This document shows, one piece after another, positions 32,339 to 44,455 of a stretch of 64,000 bases of DNA (its first letter is position 1; each line of letters opens with the position of its first letter). The notes below the pieces were generated by a model. It ran no database searches, had not been told where the DNA came from, and saw only the letters and a list, made by a program, of their open reading frames with translations. The stretch covers positions 6,611,328 through 6,675,327 of the forward strand of contig NC_039480.1 in the NCBI RefSeq assembly GCF_003590095.1, given 5' to 3'. The stretch is from Trichoplusia ni (Eukaryota; Arthropoda; Insecta; Lepidoptera; Noctuidae). A program made the translations under genes and the position numbers.

Positions 32339-32400
32339 TGTTGCCCCTGACTGCTATACTGGAGGCCGTGAGTTCGATTCTCACCCAGGACGCACTAAAG
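32339..32400 (+). repeat. tRNA-derived SINE S1, head fragment
   Basis: CCCCTGACTGCTATACTGGA and GAGTTCGATTCTCACCCAGG. Confidence 0.65.
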
Positions 32401-32423
32401 AATTTAATACTTATATCGCGTTA

Positions 32424-32530
32424 GTTTCACAAACATTCTAGTCACATGCACAAAGACACCCAGACTCAGGACAAGCATTCGTGGATCATACAAACGCACG
32501 TCCTACACGAGCATCAAACCCGCGAACCTT
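32424..32530 (-). repeat. tRNA-derived SINE, family S3
   Basis: Reverse copy: AGTCACATGCACAAAGACAC to CATCAAACCCGCGAACC. Confidence 0.7.
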
Positions 32531-33119
32531 TCAAACATACGACCGGTTTTTAGGTACTTTATAATGTTGAAGAAACCCTTAAAAATCCACTTATGACGAT
32601 ATTAGTATGACGTTTAACAACACAAGGAAAAACCAATTAAAATCAATCTTAAGGACCTTTTATCAAATTACGTATTTGTTAATAATAAATGATTGCGCTT
32701 TAATATCCTAATTGTCATTTAATTGTATCGACATTTCTTTAGTGACAGTTTAAGTTGACTTTCTGCTTGTGTTTTTTTTAAATATGTGACTTGTTTTAGG
32801 TCCCACTGCTGGGCAAAGGCCTTTCTCTTCCAGACCGATCTTTCTTTTATTTTGTCCACCTGCGCCCATCGTATTTGACTAGTTCATCACAGTACCTTCG
32901 GTGCTTATATTATTGAAGTCAAATAGATTTTTACTCATCACTTTAGTTAATATTTGCAAGTGTTACAATTAATGTCTATTTTGTAAGACAAATGGCACTT
33001 GCTTTTTTTGGGATGAGAAATCGAAAAATGACGGTTTTGGGTTGAGCGGAAGGGAGTGTCAGACTTTTACTGACTAAATCGCACCTATGTTCCTTTCATT
33101 TTTCTTTTTTTAATCGACT

Positions 33120-33310
33120 CCCGCATTAAGAAATCCTTGTGTCGCGGTTGTTTCACAAACATACAAGTCACATGCACAAAGACACCCAGACTCAGGACAA
33201 GCATTCGTGGATCACACAAATGATTGTACTACGCGGGGATCGAAAACGCGTCACATCGTGCACGGTGGGTTTGGCGTAGTGACCTCAACCACTCGGCTAT
33301 CCGTGCAATC
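33120..33310 (-). repeat. tRNA-derived SINE, family S3, full length
   Basis: CTCCCGCATTAAGAAATCC through CAACCACTCGGCTATCCGTG. Confidence 0.8.
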
Positions 33311-33327
33311 TTTTTACTTCGTGTATA

Positions 33328-33614
33328 GTTACCGGCACGGATCTTGAGCGCTGACCTTGACTTGTGCAGAAGTGATTATTTGTGTCCCTTTTCACTTTTG
33401 TGGTATGAAGTGAGGCGCGGGGCGGACTAAGTGCAGTGATTGTCAGGCAGCGCATCGCTTCATAGCCGACATGAGGGATGAGTTCTTTGCCGCAGTTGCA
33501 TGCACCTCAAGACGTCTCAAGATTGGCGTTTTATTCGGTCATGAGTGTACGATGCGCAAAGCGATACCCACTCTTCCGCCAAGCGCTCAAGATCCGTACC
33601 GGGGACGAGGTAAC
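33328..33614. mobile_element. TIR element, family Q
   Basis: Starts GTTACCGGCACGGATCTTGA; right end is the inverse (GCGCTCAAGATCCGTACCGG). Its pair lies at 51424-51695. Shared body: GAAGTGAGGCGCGGGGCGGA, CATAGCCGACATGAGGGATG. Confidence 0.7.
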
Positions 33615-33654
33615 TCTTTCTAACAGTCCTTTTTTTTTTCTTTGCCCGTGGTGA

Positions 33655-33850
33655 ATCTCTAATGACTTCAACCCACGGCGAGGGGATATGTCGGACTCCC
33701 ACAGACTAAAAACACCCCGGTCCCCCGACTGCCTGAGCCAGAGCCACGGGATCGCTCACGCATGCTCAGCGCGACTCTGGCCGGTTTCTAACAGTTCTGT
33801 CCCAGCAGACATCAGCCCTAATGGGCTCCACAGAGCTTGCTGTGTGATAT
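33655..33850 (+). repeat. Dispersed repeat, family J
   Basis: TGACTTCAACCCACGGCG and GGATATGTCGGACTCCCAC, shared with 47392-47530; probably a LINE 3' region. Confidence 0.5.
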
Positions 33851-34281
33851 AACATCTTGGATTTTCCCATTTCTACATCTATTGAGTTCCGTATTTTTTA
33901 CCCCGGGTTTTACTCGTTAAGTAAGTTTATTAATTTCCAATTACTTAAGACACGGAAGCATATATTTTCTTATGTCAATTACTTGTGGTTGTGGTCTTAA
34001 TTATATCATAGTTTCACGACACTGGCTAAGTGCGAGTCGGATTTACGGGGGTAAGGGGTCCGTACGAAGAAAAGACAGAAACATGGTTGACCTTTTAATT
34101 AATGACCATATCAACAAGTATAAGAGCAACACGAACTAGGTACCATAACTGAAATTTTTTACTGCCTAGCTATCTCGGTTCAGGAGATAAAGCTTGGTGA
34201 CAGACAGACGGACAGACCCAGGAAGCTTGGAAATTAGTATTTTGAGAAGCTTATATTAGCGTGGCATAAATCTATACTCCA

Positions 34282-34492
34282 TCCTTACTATAATGTTATA
34301 AATGTGAAAGTAACTCTGTCTGTCTGTTACGCATTCACGTCTAAACCACTGAGCTGATTTTAATGATATTTGGTACAGAGAGTTGACCTTGAGAAAGAAC
34401 AGGGTAGTTTTTATCCCGGACTTTTAAAGAGTTCTCTTGGAAACGCGATGTAACCGACCTCGACGAGGGCGAAGCCGCGGGCGAAAAGCTAG
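34282..34492 (+). mobile_element. Helitron-like element, type 2
   Basis: A|TCCTTACTATAATG to GCGGGCGAAAAGCTAG|T. Confidence 0.8.
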
Positions 34493-34628
34493 TTTGGTAA
34501 TCCAACTACTAAACTATCGTTTACCGAATTTCGTCTGAATTTGTTCAGTGGTTTTTGCATAAAAGAGTAACAAACATCAGACACACAAATTTTCGCGTTT
34601 ATAGTTAATATAATTAATATTTGTATTA

Positions 34629-34865
34629 TCTATACTCTATACTAATCGTTAAAGCTGAGAGTTTGTTTGTTTGTTTGAACGCGCTAATCTCAGGAACTAT
34701 TGGTTCGATTTGAAAAAATATTTTTGTGTTGAATAGACCATTTATCAAGGAACGCTAAAGGCTATAGCATCACGCTGCGACTAAAAGGAGCGAAGATACA
34801 ATGGAAAATGTGGAAAAAACGGGAAAAATTCTAACCACGTGGACGAAGTCGCGGGCAACAGCTAG
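34629..34865 (+). mobile_element. Lep1-type Helitron-like element
   Basis: A|TCTATACTCTATACTAATCG to GTCGCGGGCAACAGCTAG|T; short internal deletion. Confidence 0.82.
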
Positions 34866-35098
34866 TATTACTGTAAAGTTAATCTAGCAATATTTTTAAC
34901 AAGTCGCGGCAGGCAGTACAGTCAGCAAAATACTAGAATAACTAAGAAAGTGGATTAACATATAATAAAAACCTATTTAACATTTCGCGTAGGTTTTGAT
35001 ATGCCATTGTCATACAAATACGGCTTACAATAGACTGATTTAAATAAAAATGTGTATCTGCCTGTCTGTCATTGTAAAGAATAAATACCATGACTTTT

Positions 35099-35260
35099 TT
35101 AACGACTCTCGCGCTATGGAATTTAATCCTTGTGTCTTGTGTTTCACAAACATTCAAGTCACATGCACAAGACACCCAGACTCAGGACAAGCATTCGTGG
35201 ATCACACAAACGCTTGTCCTACGCGGGGATAGTGGGTTCGGCATGGTTACCTCGACCAAT
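35099..35260 (-). repeat. tRNA-derived SINE, family S3
   Basis: CACAAACATTCAAGTCACAT, GTGGATCACACAAACGCTTG; head decayed after CGCGGGGATAGTGG. Confidence 0.75.
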
Positions 35261-35424
35261 AAAGAGTGTCTTTTTCTTGAAGTTATTTAAAAACGGAGTG
35301 TAATGCTTCTGTTTATGATAGCTTAGTGGTTTGGCAGTTGGACTACTGAGTCAAAAGTCGTAGGTTTAAATCCCGTCATGCAAGAATGTCTACAAATTCA
35401 TACATAAGTGTATTACAAAGCAAT

Positions 35425-35572
35425 TATCACTTGTTAAAAACGGTGTCAGCAAACATGGTGAGGCGTGACACACGTGAGAATGTTTCAAGTGTGTGTTGCG
35501 TCACGTCAGAGGACTACGGGCGGGAGACACTCTGACACCAGGGGGCACATCAACTGTACGATAAGAAGACTT
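35425..35572 (+). repeat. Dispersed repeat, family N
   Basis: Full copy of the 6290 repeat. Confidence 0.7.
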
Positions 35573-35801
35573 GGTCTATAGCACTTTTGGGTTAACTTTT
35601 TTAACAAAAGATACAATTATGATATGACGGTATATTTTAGAGTAAATTCAACAGTTGTATGGTCGAAATAAGAATAATACACATTTAATAATAGCTTGAT
35701 ACGTACTGGACTAAACTCAAAACATTTTTTATGAGACCAGATGGCAGCTATTACGTAACGCATCGCAATAAGATGTTTCATATCATCCATTCTATTATAA
35801 A

Positions 35802-36055
35802 CTAGCTGTTGCCCGCGACTTCGTCCCCGTGGTTAGAAGATATAGGTTATGATTTATATCTGCCCTGTTTTTTTTTTACATTTTCCATTGTATCTTCGTT
35901 CCTATTAGTCACAGCGTGATGGTTTATAGCCTAAAGCCTTCCTCGGCGAATGGTCTATTCAACACAAAAATAATTTCAATTCAATTTAGATCAGTAGTTC
36001 CTGAGATTAGCGCGTTCAAACAAACAAACTCTTCAGCTTTATATATTAGTATAGA
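35802..36055 (-). mobile_element. Lep1-type Helitron-like element
   Basis: CTAGCTGTTGCCCGCGACTT to ATATTAGTATAGA, flanked A/T. Confidence 0.82.
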
Positions 36056-36277
36056 TACAGATATAGTATATCTGTCCGTCTCGCTTTCACGCCAAAACCA
36101 CTAAACCGATTTTAATGAAATTTGGTACACTAGATAGTCTAGACCCTGAGAAAAAAATAGGCTACTTTATATCTAGATAAAAGGGGTGTTAGCCGTTAAG
36201 AGGGTTAAAGTATAGATAAAACTTTTTTAGAATGGACTACGGCTTTGAAATTTGCCTTAAATATTGTTTATTTAAAA
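36056..36277 (+). mobile_element. Helitron-like piece, family L, between two Lep1 copies
   Basis: CTTTCACGCCAAAACCACTA, TTTGGTACACTAGATAG. A related piece at 53971-54213 also abuts a Lep1 copy on its right. Confidence 0.45.
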
Positions 36278-36523
36278 TCTATACTAATATATAAAGCTGA
36301 AGAGTTTGTTTGTTTGAACGCACTAATTTCAGGAACTACTGGTTCAAATTAAAAAATATTTTTGTATTGCATATACCATTCATCGAGGAATGCTTCAGGC
36401 TATAAACCATCACGCTGCGACTAATAGGAGCGAAGATACAATGGAAAATGTGAAAAAAACAGGGCAGGTATAAATCATAACATATCTTCTACCCACGCGG
36501 ACGGAGTCGCGGGCAACAGCTAG
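36278..36523 (+). mobile_element. Lep1-type Helitron-like element
   Basis: A|TCTATACTAATATATAAAGC to GTCGCGGGCAACAGCTAG|T; opposite in orientation to the 35802 copy. Confidence 0.85.
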
Positions 36524-37080
36524 TATCCACAATAATAGTCATGTAAACAAAATATACCAGCCGAATTGAGAACTTCCACCATTTTGAATTCGATTCAAAA
36601 TCTCCAAAACTACTTTGTCTTATCTATATGAAAAATATTTAACATACTAAATTCATTGACGCTTAGAACGAAAACTTCTTGGAATTGAAACACTCGAGTA
36701 CTGAAAATAGTCATACGATAACACAAGATGGCGGCCAAATAAACAAACAGGAGATGAAACGAATGTGTTCTTTATAGACAGACTATAAAAATATTATTTT
36801 GGAATTTTATTGAGTTTTATTTCTAGATTTTTAGGTATCAACTTTTTACTATGGAATGATAATAGAGGCCCCAACTTTGGGTTAAGCTCCCCTTTGTAAA
36901 TGAATTTTCTAAGAACATATTGCCCAAGTGTGTGTATTTATTTGCAATAAAGCATGAATAAATAATATGTTTTAATATAATGCACCTAGCCGTTGCGCGT
37001 GACATCGTCCGCGTACTTAGATTTGCATGAGGCAAGATTAAAAAAAAATCGGTTTTATAGTTTTAGGGTACCTAATCGTA
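36524..37080. other. No gene seen
   Basis: A+T-rich; includes a small Helitron-like scrap near 36983-37020 (CCGTTGCGCGTGACATCGTC). Confidence 0.3.
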
Positions 37081-37104
37081 AAAGAGAAATTGCATAAACA
37101 TATT

Positions 37105-37180
37105 GGGTTTCTTTGTGCATGTGAATTGTATGTTTGTAAAAGCAACACAAGGATTAAATTCCTAACTGCGGGAGTCGTTT
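37105..37180 (+). repeat. tRNA-derived SINE S3, 3' tail
   Basis: TGTGCATGTGAATTGTATG and GATTAAATTCCTAACTGCGG. Confidence 0.6.
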
Positions 37181-37439
37181 TTTTAAGAGAAAAAAAACAG
37201 TATACATACATATTACAAACTTACAAAGGCACCATCCAGATTCGCTACCGCACAAAAACAATAATTATTTTGTTGTGGTTTTATGTTAAAATAGTGTTAT
37301 CTCCTAAGATTATAGAGGGCAGCTTAAAATTGAACAATTCATAAGAAAGAAAAGAATAAACACCATGTTTATAAAAATAGCTAAGAAAAGATGTTGTTTT
37401 GTGTATAGTTATAGAGAATTGATTATAAGTTAACCGCGT

Positions 37440-37505
37440 CAGCTCATGATTAAGGACTCCGGTTGGGTCAGAAACTAGTCGGGAAATCCCGATGTCTGAT
37501 TAACC
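37440..37505 (+). repeat. Dispersed repeat, family H
   Basis: GATTAAGGACTCCGGTTGGG, AAACTAGTCGGGAAATCCCG. Confidence 0.55.
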
Positions 37506-37577
37506 GTTATCAAATAAATAAGTTTTTTATAGTGCAATGACCCCCATAAAATATTTTAATAATTAAAATGTTTTGAC

Positions 37578-37765
37578 CGCACCGGTAGCCGAATGGCCGA
37601 GGTCACCACGCCAAACCCACTGAGCGCGACGTGTCGTCTCAATCCCGCGTAGGACAAGCATTTGTGTGATCCACGAATGCTTGCCCTGAGTCTGGGTGTC
37701 TTGTGCATGTGACTTGAATGTTTGTGAAACCCCCGCGACATAAGTAAGTATTAAATTCCTCAGGG
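37578..37765 (+). repeat. tRNA-derived SINE, family S3, full length
   Basis: Head GTAGCCGAATGGCCGAGG; body ATTTGTGTGATCCACGAATG; tail ATTAAATTCCTCAGGG. Confidence 0.8.
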
Positions 37766-37792
37766 CGATATTAGTTTTTCCCACCTTTTTAT

Positions 37793-37930
37793 AAATTCAC
37801 TTTCTTGTTTGTTTGTCGTTCCGGCTGGATTTTTGCAACTCAATTTTGAGACACTTCCCGATAAGCTAGCAGGCTGAAATGGTCAAAATCTGATAAAATT
37901 TGACATTGCAAGATTTTTTAAATCTGTTAA
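37793..37930 (+). repeat. Family E single arm
   Basis: GTTTGTCGTTCCGGCTGGAT and CACTTCCCGATAAGCTAGCA. Confidence 0.6.
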
Positions 37931-38236
37931 TTTTTTCATAATAAGTATGCTACGAATCTACGATTATGTTATTATGCTGGCTGGACTGACAGATTATTCC
38001 TAACGCAATATTGTTTTAATGACAAAATGTCTTTAACACAGAGCGTATTTGGGACGAACAACAGGTAGACACCCTGTCGTCCGACCCAGGTATCGCTGGA
38101 GTGATACAGATGATACCTTCGGATGTTTCACGCCGATGACTGGCGAGAAGTGGCCAAGGATCGGGTAAAGTGGCGCCCTCTCCTATTACAAAATAGCTCC
38201 TCTTTTATCGATAACCGAAAAGAGAATTAACCATAA

Positions 38237-38488
38237 CTAGCTGCTGCCCGCGACTTCGTCCCCGTGGGTAGAAGATATGATATGATTTATACCTGCCCTG
38301 CTTTTTCACATTTCCCATTGTATCTTCGCTCTATTAGTCGCAGCGTGATGGTTTATAGCCTGAAGCATTCCTCGATGAATGGTCTATTCAATACAACCAG
38401 TAGTTCCTGAAATTAGCGCGTTCAAACAAACAAACAAACAATCAAACAAACTCTTCAGCTTTATATATTAAGTATAGAGTATAGATAT
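38237..38488 (-). mobile_element. Lep1-type Helitron-like element
   Basis: CTAGCTGCTGCCCGCGACTT to TATATATTAAGTATAGAG. Confidence 0.8.
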
Positions 38489-38870
38489 AGATATAGATTA
38501 TGTAAAACCCATAGAAATGTAAGTACATAGAAGATGTTATTAGAATCCAGAGTCTAGAGAAGTACCAAAATGCTTATTCGTTCACAAAAACTGCTAATTT
38601 TAATATTAGTTTCAGGGTCACAATGTTATTAAATTGTCTGCACATGGCGGTTTATGCTGCTGCGGCAATATGGCGGTTTATTTGAGGTCTCGTTTGAATC
38701 GATCTAAATTCCTGAGTAGTTAAAAAGCCAATGCTATAACATCAACAAATTGCGTGTTTGTTTAATAAATTAACACAAAAACTAATTAACATTAATAATG
38801 TACAATCCTTAATACGGTTATTGCATACCCCACACATTTAGGTGGTAGATGAGAATATAATTGAAAACTG

Positions 38871-39090
38871 ACTGGCCTGTTGGTGTAGTGCAGAGGTCGT
38901 AGGTTCGTTTGCCACCCAAGACATATATTTGTGTGATGAGCGCGATCGTTTGTTCTGTCTGGGTGTAATTATCTTAATTATGTATGTATTTAGAAACGTA
39001 AAACTATGTTTATCAGTTGTCTAGTACTTATAATACAAGCTTTGCTTAGTTTGACACTAGATGGCGTTGTGTGGGAGTTGCGGAATATTA
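38871..39090 (+). repeat. tRNA-derived SINE, family S1
   Basis: Short deletion between the A and B boxes; body through CACTAGATGGCGTTGTGTGG. Confidence 0.75.
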
Positions 39091-39231
39091 TTATTTTGGA
39101 GCATTGTAGCAGTGTCGGAAAGCGTTGTTTTGTTTAATGAAATTATTAAATACTTCAAAAAGTAACCTTATCTTGGCAAAAGAGTAATAAAAAGTGCATC
39201 TAAGTACTAGAGAGAGTTTTACAGTGGTACT

Positions 39232-39396
39232 AGCTGTTGCCCGCGGGCCCGCCCGCTTAAAATCGAAAATAATCCCACTGGAACATAAGATCGAGAAAAA
39301 AAATCATCTATGTACCAAGTTCCGTCTAAATCCATTCAGTGGTTTTTGCGTGAAAGATAAACAAACTTTCGCGTTTATAATATTAGTAGGATTAAC
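39232..39396 (-). mobile_element. Helitron-like element, type 3
   Basis: CTAGCTGTTGCCCGCGGGCC to TTTATAATATTAGTAGGA. Confidence 0.65.
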
Positions 39397-39412
39397 TTAC
39401 GAAATACTGAGG

Positions 39413-39778
39413 AGCTCGTGGAGCGGCTGTGCTATAACCGCATAAGTGATTCGATCACAGGTTAAGTTAGGCTTGACGCGGTTGGTCCGTAGATGGGTGA
39501 CCATCTTTGTCATAGCGAGTTCCTCCGTGTTTCGGAAGGCACGTTAAATTGTGGGTCTCGGCTGTTATTCCTAAATCTTTGACAGTCGTTACAGGTAGTC
39601 AGAAGCTTGAAAGTCTGACAGCCAGTCTAACCAAGGGATGTCGTGTTTCCCAGGTAACTGGGTTGAGGAGGTCAGATAGGCAGTCGCTCCTTGTAAAACA
39701 CTGGTACTCAGCTGAAACCGGTGGGACTGGCAGCCGACCCTAACATAGTTGGGAAAAGGCTAGGCCGATGATGATGAA
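39413..39778 (+). repeat. 5S-headed SINE, full length
   Basis: Head TCGATCACAGGTTAAGTTAG and GTAGATGGGTGACC; tail GGCCGATGATGATGA. Confidence 0.88.
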
Positions 39779-39779
39779 C

Positions 39780-42330
39780 TGACGAAATACGTAGATAAAA
39801 AGAGCTAGACATGATCAAATAAATTTAAATCAAATTTTACGTGTTTAAAAGCAATTTGAAGGCCTTTTCAAACGAAACAAGTTAAACTTAGCAATACAGT
39901 GACAAATTAACGTGATTAAAACTTTAATTGAATATGAGCGTGTTAAATACTCGTTTGATGGGATATATTATTTCCTTAATTAATTCGGAATAAGACATTC
40001 AAAGGGTCATTTAAGTTCGATCCTAAAATAGCATGTTTTTTGAATATTAATTATTCTATTTATAGCCATATAAATTGTGCTATAGCAACAACAGAAAAAC
40101 ATGATCCGACTATAAAATTCAACTTTCGCGGTTAAAAGATACAGCTTGGTGACAGACAGACGGAAAAAGGTGTCTTAGTTAGTCCTCGGTTTAATCTTTG
40201 GGTATAGTTAGAACCTTAAATAAGTACGATAACAAATACGTAACCATAATCACCATTCTTTTTTTGTTTGGATGGTTCAACCTGTTGTTAATAAACAGTT
40301 ACAAAAGACTCTAAAGAGTTCCAACCACAGTTATTTTATTCTTATTTACATAACTTGACTTTAAAGTCACTTAGATAACAGATTATTATGATAATGGCCT
40401 GTGCAATTAAGAGAAAATAATAAAATAAATACCACTCCGTACCTCTTAGCCTTGAGACCTACGCATCCGTGTCACAAAATAAACTAAAAATCACTTTTCC
40501 ACACAATTAAACTTTGTTTTTAACACTTGTTCATCACAATAACACTCCTTAAATCACATATTTTTAGTTCGTAGATGCCAAAAAGTAAATAAACGTGTGT
40601 ATTTTCGGAGAAAACGATTACAAAACAACTGCACTCAGCACAATTCTATCACAGACTAAATAATTTTGTTTTTGTAGTGTTGCTATATTGAGAGTTGAAT
40701 TTCCCCTGCCAAAAGATTTGGGTTTTTTACCAGGTTCCGCAGGAATTCCTGAGGAAACTTATGTTCGAGAAAAGAAAAAATAAAACCGTTTAAAAAGAAA
40801 TCTATACTCTCTAAAATTCGTAAGTTTTGCACGCAATACGGTCTATATTTAATCTGAATGGTTTAGTTGATTAATGAGTTATGAGTTTTGAAAAGACAAT
40901 CACAAAGGCTTACAAAAACAGTTTTAAATAAAAACAGTTAAAAAAAAAATTTGCGTCCTAAGGACTGCTTAGATTTTTTTAATTTAATGTCTGATTAATC
41001 AGTACTGAATCGTTTATATTGCAATATACTCAAAATTATCAATATCAAAATGGATGTTCAATTTGAAAAAAGTCTAAAAATAAATTTGCTTTTCCTATTA
41101 TGGTGCAGTTCTTATTTACATGGCAACACTTGCATCAAGTGTCGTTCTCGTGAAATACGTCATACGGATGTAGCACAAGTAATCACAAGCCTTATTTACA
41201 GACATAACAACTCTTAACTCAACCGCATAAAGTCCAATTTTCTTTGTTTAATTAATAAAATAACATGGTCAAGAATTACGATGCTACCAATTTGTAAAGG
41301 TATTTGTTTTAAATCTTAAAACAATGATACAAAGTTAAAATTCGTTTGAAACATGTGTATATATTAAGTTTGTAATATCTAAGACTTGTTTCTTGGTAAA
41401 GGATTGAGGTCTTACGACTCAGGTTTGCAAAACTACAAATTAAAAGATACGGTTCGGCCATTTTGAATATTAATAACGTAAATACCGATCATTGATAGCT
41501 TGGCTTATTTTTTATTAAGGTTTTTTCTAACATGTTATGACGATGCGTTTTTTCTGTAATTTTACACTATTATTATTGTTGTTAATTGTTATGAGTTCGT
41601 AATTAAAATATTTGTTGATTCGCACATTAAGAACCGTTACAAAATTACCTACTATTGCTTGTTTCTATCTATTTTTAGCGACAAATTATTTTGATATAGT
41701 CACAAAAACAGCCTTAGGTACTATGTTACCCAGTAATATAATATTGTGTTGTGTTGACAGATAGACAGTCGCTCTGTAAAATTCTGAAAACTAGCTAATG
41801 TCTAGAAAAATACTACACAGAAAACTAAATAAACAGTTATCTTGTTAAAGTCTAGCTTCTAACAATAAATTCTGTCTTCACAAACACGAAAACACCACTA
41901 ACAACACTTTGCTGTTATAACAATCCGTATTTTCATAGCAATAAGGTTCAATTTCTCATATTCTAACAGCAAAATACCTATTTTCACTTTGCGATCAGCG
42001 TAGTCTGTATTTATATAGCAATAAGGTTCAATTTCCTATTAAATATATAAAAGAATTCGCCTTTCTACATATATTTATGCGTGAAAGAGTATTTGTCGTG
42101 ATCTAAAGCGCATGCGTGATCTGAACACTAAGATTTAAAGTGAGGTTGTTGAATGAGAAAGAGAGATGGCGCTATACAAAATGTATTGCTGTCACACTTC
42201 CACAATACATTAATATAATTTAGTTTAAGTTTTGGTAGAAACAGTTCAGTGTATCGTTTAGTATTTGAATTTGATTTAGAAATACTGTTGTTTGATTTCA
42301 ATACTAGTAATATTATTTAACGTGAAAGTT
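39780..42330. other. Repeat-poor island, no coding exon found
   Basis: The longest stretch with almost none of the window's repeat families; only a scrap of 5S-SINE near 41755-41800. It contains the signals listed at 40440-40720. Confidence 0.45.
40440..40720 (-). promoter_or_regulatory. Weak second promoter candidate with a kappa-B-like site
   Basis: GGGGAAATTC on the minus strand at 40708-40717 resembles a Rel site. GTGCAGTTG gives an Inr-like A+1 at 40630, without a DPE. A poor donor (AAGAG|GTACGG) is near 40454. It could be an alternative upstream promoter for Toll or chance. Confidence 0.2.
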
Positions 42331-42418
42331 TGTTTAAAAAAATGTTTGTTACTCTTTCACGCAAAAACTACTGAACGAATTTTGATGAAATTTGGTACAC
42401 AGATAGTTTATAACATAA

Positions 42419-42784
42419 CTAGCTGTTGCCCGCGACTTCGTCCGCGTGGTTAGAAGGTATAAGTTACCAATTTTTGAACGGAAGCTGTCGAAGATGAATA
42501 ATTTTCCCTGCTTTTTCCACATTTTCCATTGTATCTTCGCTCCTATTAGTCGCAGCGTGATGGTATATAGCCTATAGCCTTCTTTGATAAATGGTCTATT
42601 CAACACAAAAATATTTTTTCAATTTGAACCAGTAGTTGTGCAACTAGAGTCAGTAATATAACGTTTTAAAAGTGCCTGAGATACGGCCTATTTGAAATAA
42701 AAACTTTTTGATTTTGATTTTGATTTTGAGTTCCTGAGATTAGCGCGTTCAAACAAACTCTTCAGCTTTATATATTAGTATAGA
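42419..42784 (-). mobile_element. Lep1-type Helitron with a family K insert
   Basis: CTAGCTGTTGCCCGCGACTT to TATTAGTATAGA, interrupted at 42638-42728 inside CAGTAGTT|CCTGAG. The insert ends in TTTTGATTTTGATTTTG, with AGTT repeated at both junctions. Confidence 0.75.
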
Positions 42785-43378
42785 AACTCGTATATTAGTA
42801 TAGATATGGCTGTTTTTATCTAGATTTTGTGTTTCCGTGGGATTATTTTTGATTTGGTAACAAGACATAATGCCAATAAATACTGTAGAAAGATTGTTGT
42901 GTTTTGACTAGTATTCATATCTACGAATAGGACGAAGAACTGTCTGGCACCGTTCCTGAGATACAGCCTGGTGACAGACAGAGTAAAAGCGGAGGATAAA
43001 ATCTACCATCTATCTTTGGGTACGGAACCCCTAAAACATTAATACACAGTCATGTATACAAAAGGTCAGCCATCCAAACACAAACCTCGGTAAACGAAGC
43101 TTAACTTTCAACATTTTTTTCTAACCACGTTACTTAAACTCTCGCAATCGGTTATTTCACAAGGTTTACATAAACCAACAGTTAAATATTACTAGTTAAC
43201 TTTAACTGTAATATTAGCAACGGTTGGCTGCGCATGAGTTGAATACAAATTTATAATCAGTACTATAAAATTGTTCTGCGTTAGAAAGAGATGTAAGATA
43301 TGTTTCGTGTGAGAGCAAGCGAGATGGGTATAAAGATTGGATTTTTTTCTCATTGCTGTATTTGTAAAATGAATGTTT

Positions 43379-43615
43379 CACTGGCCTTTTGGTCTAGTGG
43401 TTAGTGGCCCTGACTGCTATACCAGACGTCGTGGGTTCGATTCCCACCCAAGACAAATGTTTGTGTGAATAGCACGATCGTTTGTTTTGTGTCTTGGTAT
43501 AATTTATCTATATTATGTATGTATTTAGAAATATATAAGTATGTTTATCAGTTGTCTAGTACTCATAATACAAACTTTGCTTATTTTGAGACTAGATGGC
43601 GTTGTGTGGAAGTTT
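43379..43615 (+). repeat. tRNA-derived SINE, family S1, full length
   Basis: GGTCTAGTGGTTAGTGGCCC, GTGGGTTCGATTCCCACCC, ending ACTAGATGGCGTTGTGTGG. Confidence 0.85.
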
Positions 43616-43689
43616 GAAAAATACTTATATATTCAAATGTTTTAGTTAATTTGAGGTCAAGCCAAGCCATGCCAAGCCCACTGAGAGCG

Positions 43690-43822
43690 CTGTGTCGCGG
43701 GTTCGATCCCCGCGTTGGACAAGCATTTGTGTGATCCACGAATGCTTGTCCTGAGCCTGGGTGTCTTTGTGCATGTGACTTGAATATTTATGAAAACCCA
43801 AGATACAAGAATTAATTCTTAA
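43690..43822 (+). repeat. tRNA-derived SINE, family S3
   Basis: TCGCGGGTTCGATCCCCGCG, TGTGATCCACGAATGCTTGT; head partly lost. Confidence 0.8.
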
Positions 43823-44407
43823 AAAAAAACTTATCTTATTAGCGTAGTTTAAGGTCAGTGGTTCGGGGAAAATACAATTTCAAATCTGATATTTTTATCA
43901 CAAATAAACCACAGCAAAGCAATAAAATATAGAAAAACCAAATCGAAGTAACTCTGTGGTTTTAAACATTTGATATAATTCAAGGAAAAATATAACATTA
44001 TATTAAACTGTGGTTTATATAAAAAAATACGAAAACATATCTACAATTCTTAAAATATTTAAATAATTAGGATAATACCGGCCAAGTGCCGGTTTTTCAG
44101 CTCTGAGCGTTCCGTATCTTTAAATAGACTAAAGGAAAAACTAACTGGTCACCCAACAAATTTGTAACCGTACCAACAGTTGCTTAACCTTGATTTGTTG
44201 TTATACGTTTGTTGTAATACATCATCTGTGTGAATTTTAACTGTTTAGTTATGACGATTCATGAGATAGAATGTGGTGACAGATGGACGAAATTTCGGTG
44301 GACCCATAGCAATAGAGTTTCGGTATTGCCCTGTGTGAACGGAACCCAAAACATTTAATTGGCAAAACAATTTATAGACATTGTGACAAATCAAACTTAT
44401 TTTAATA
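43823..44407. other. No gene seen
   Basis: A+T-rich, no pattern recognised. Confidence 0.3.
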
Positions 44408-44455
44408 CTAGCTGTTGCTCGCGACTCCGTCCGCGTGGTTAGAAGATATAAGTTA

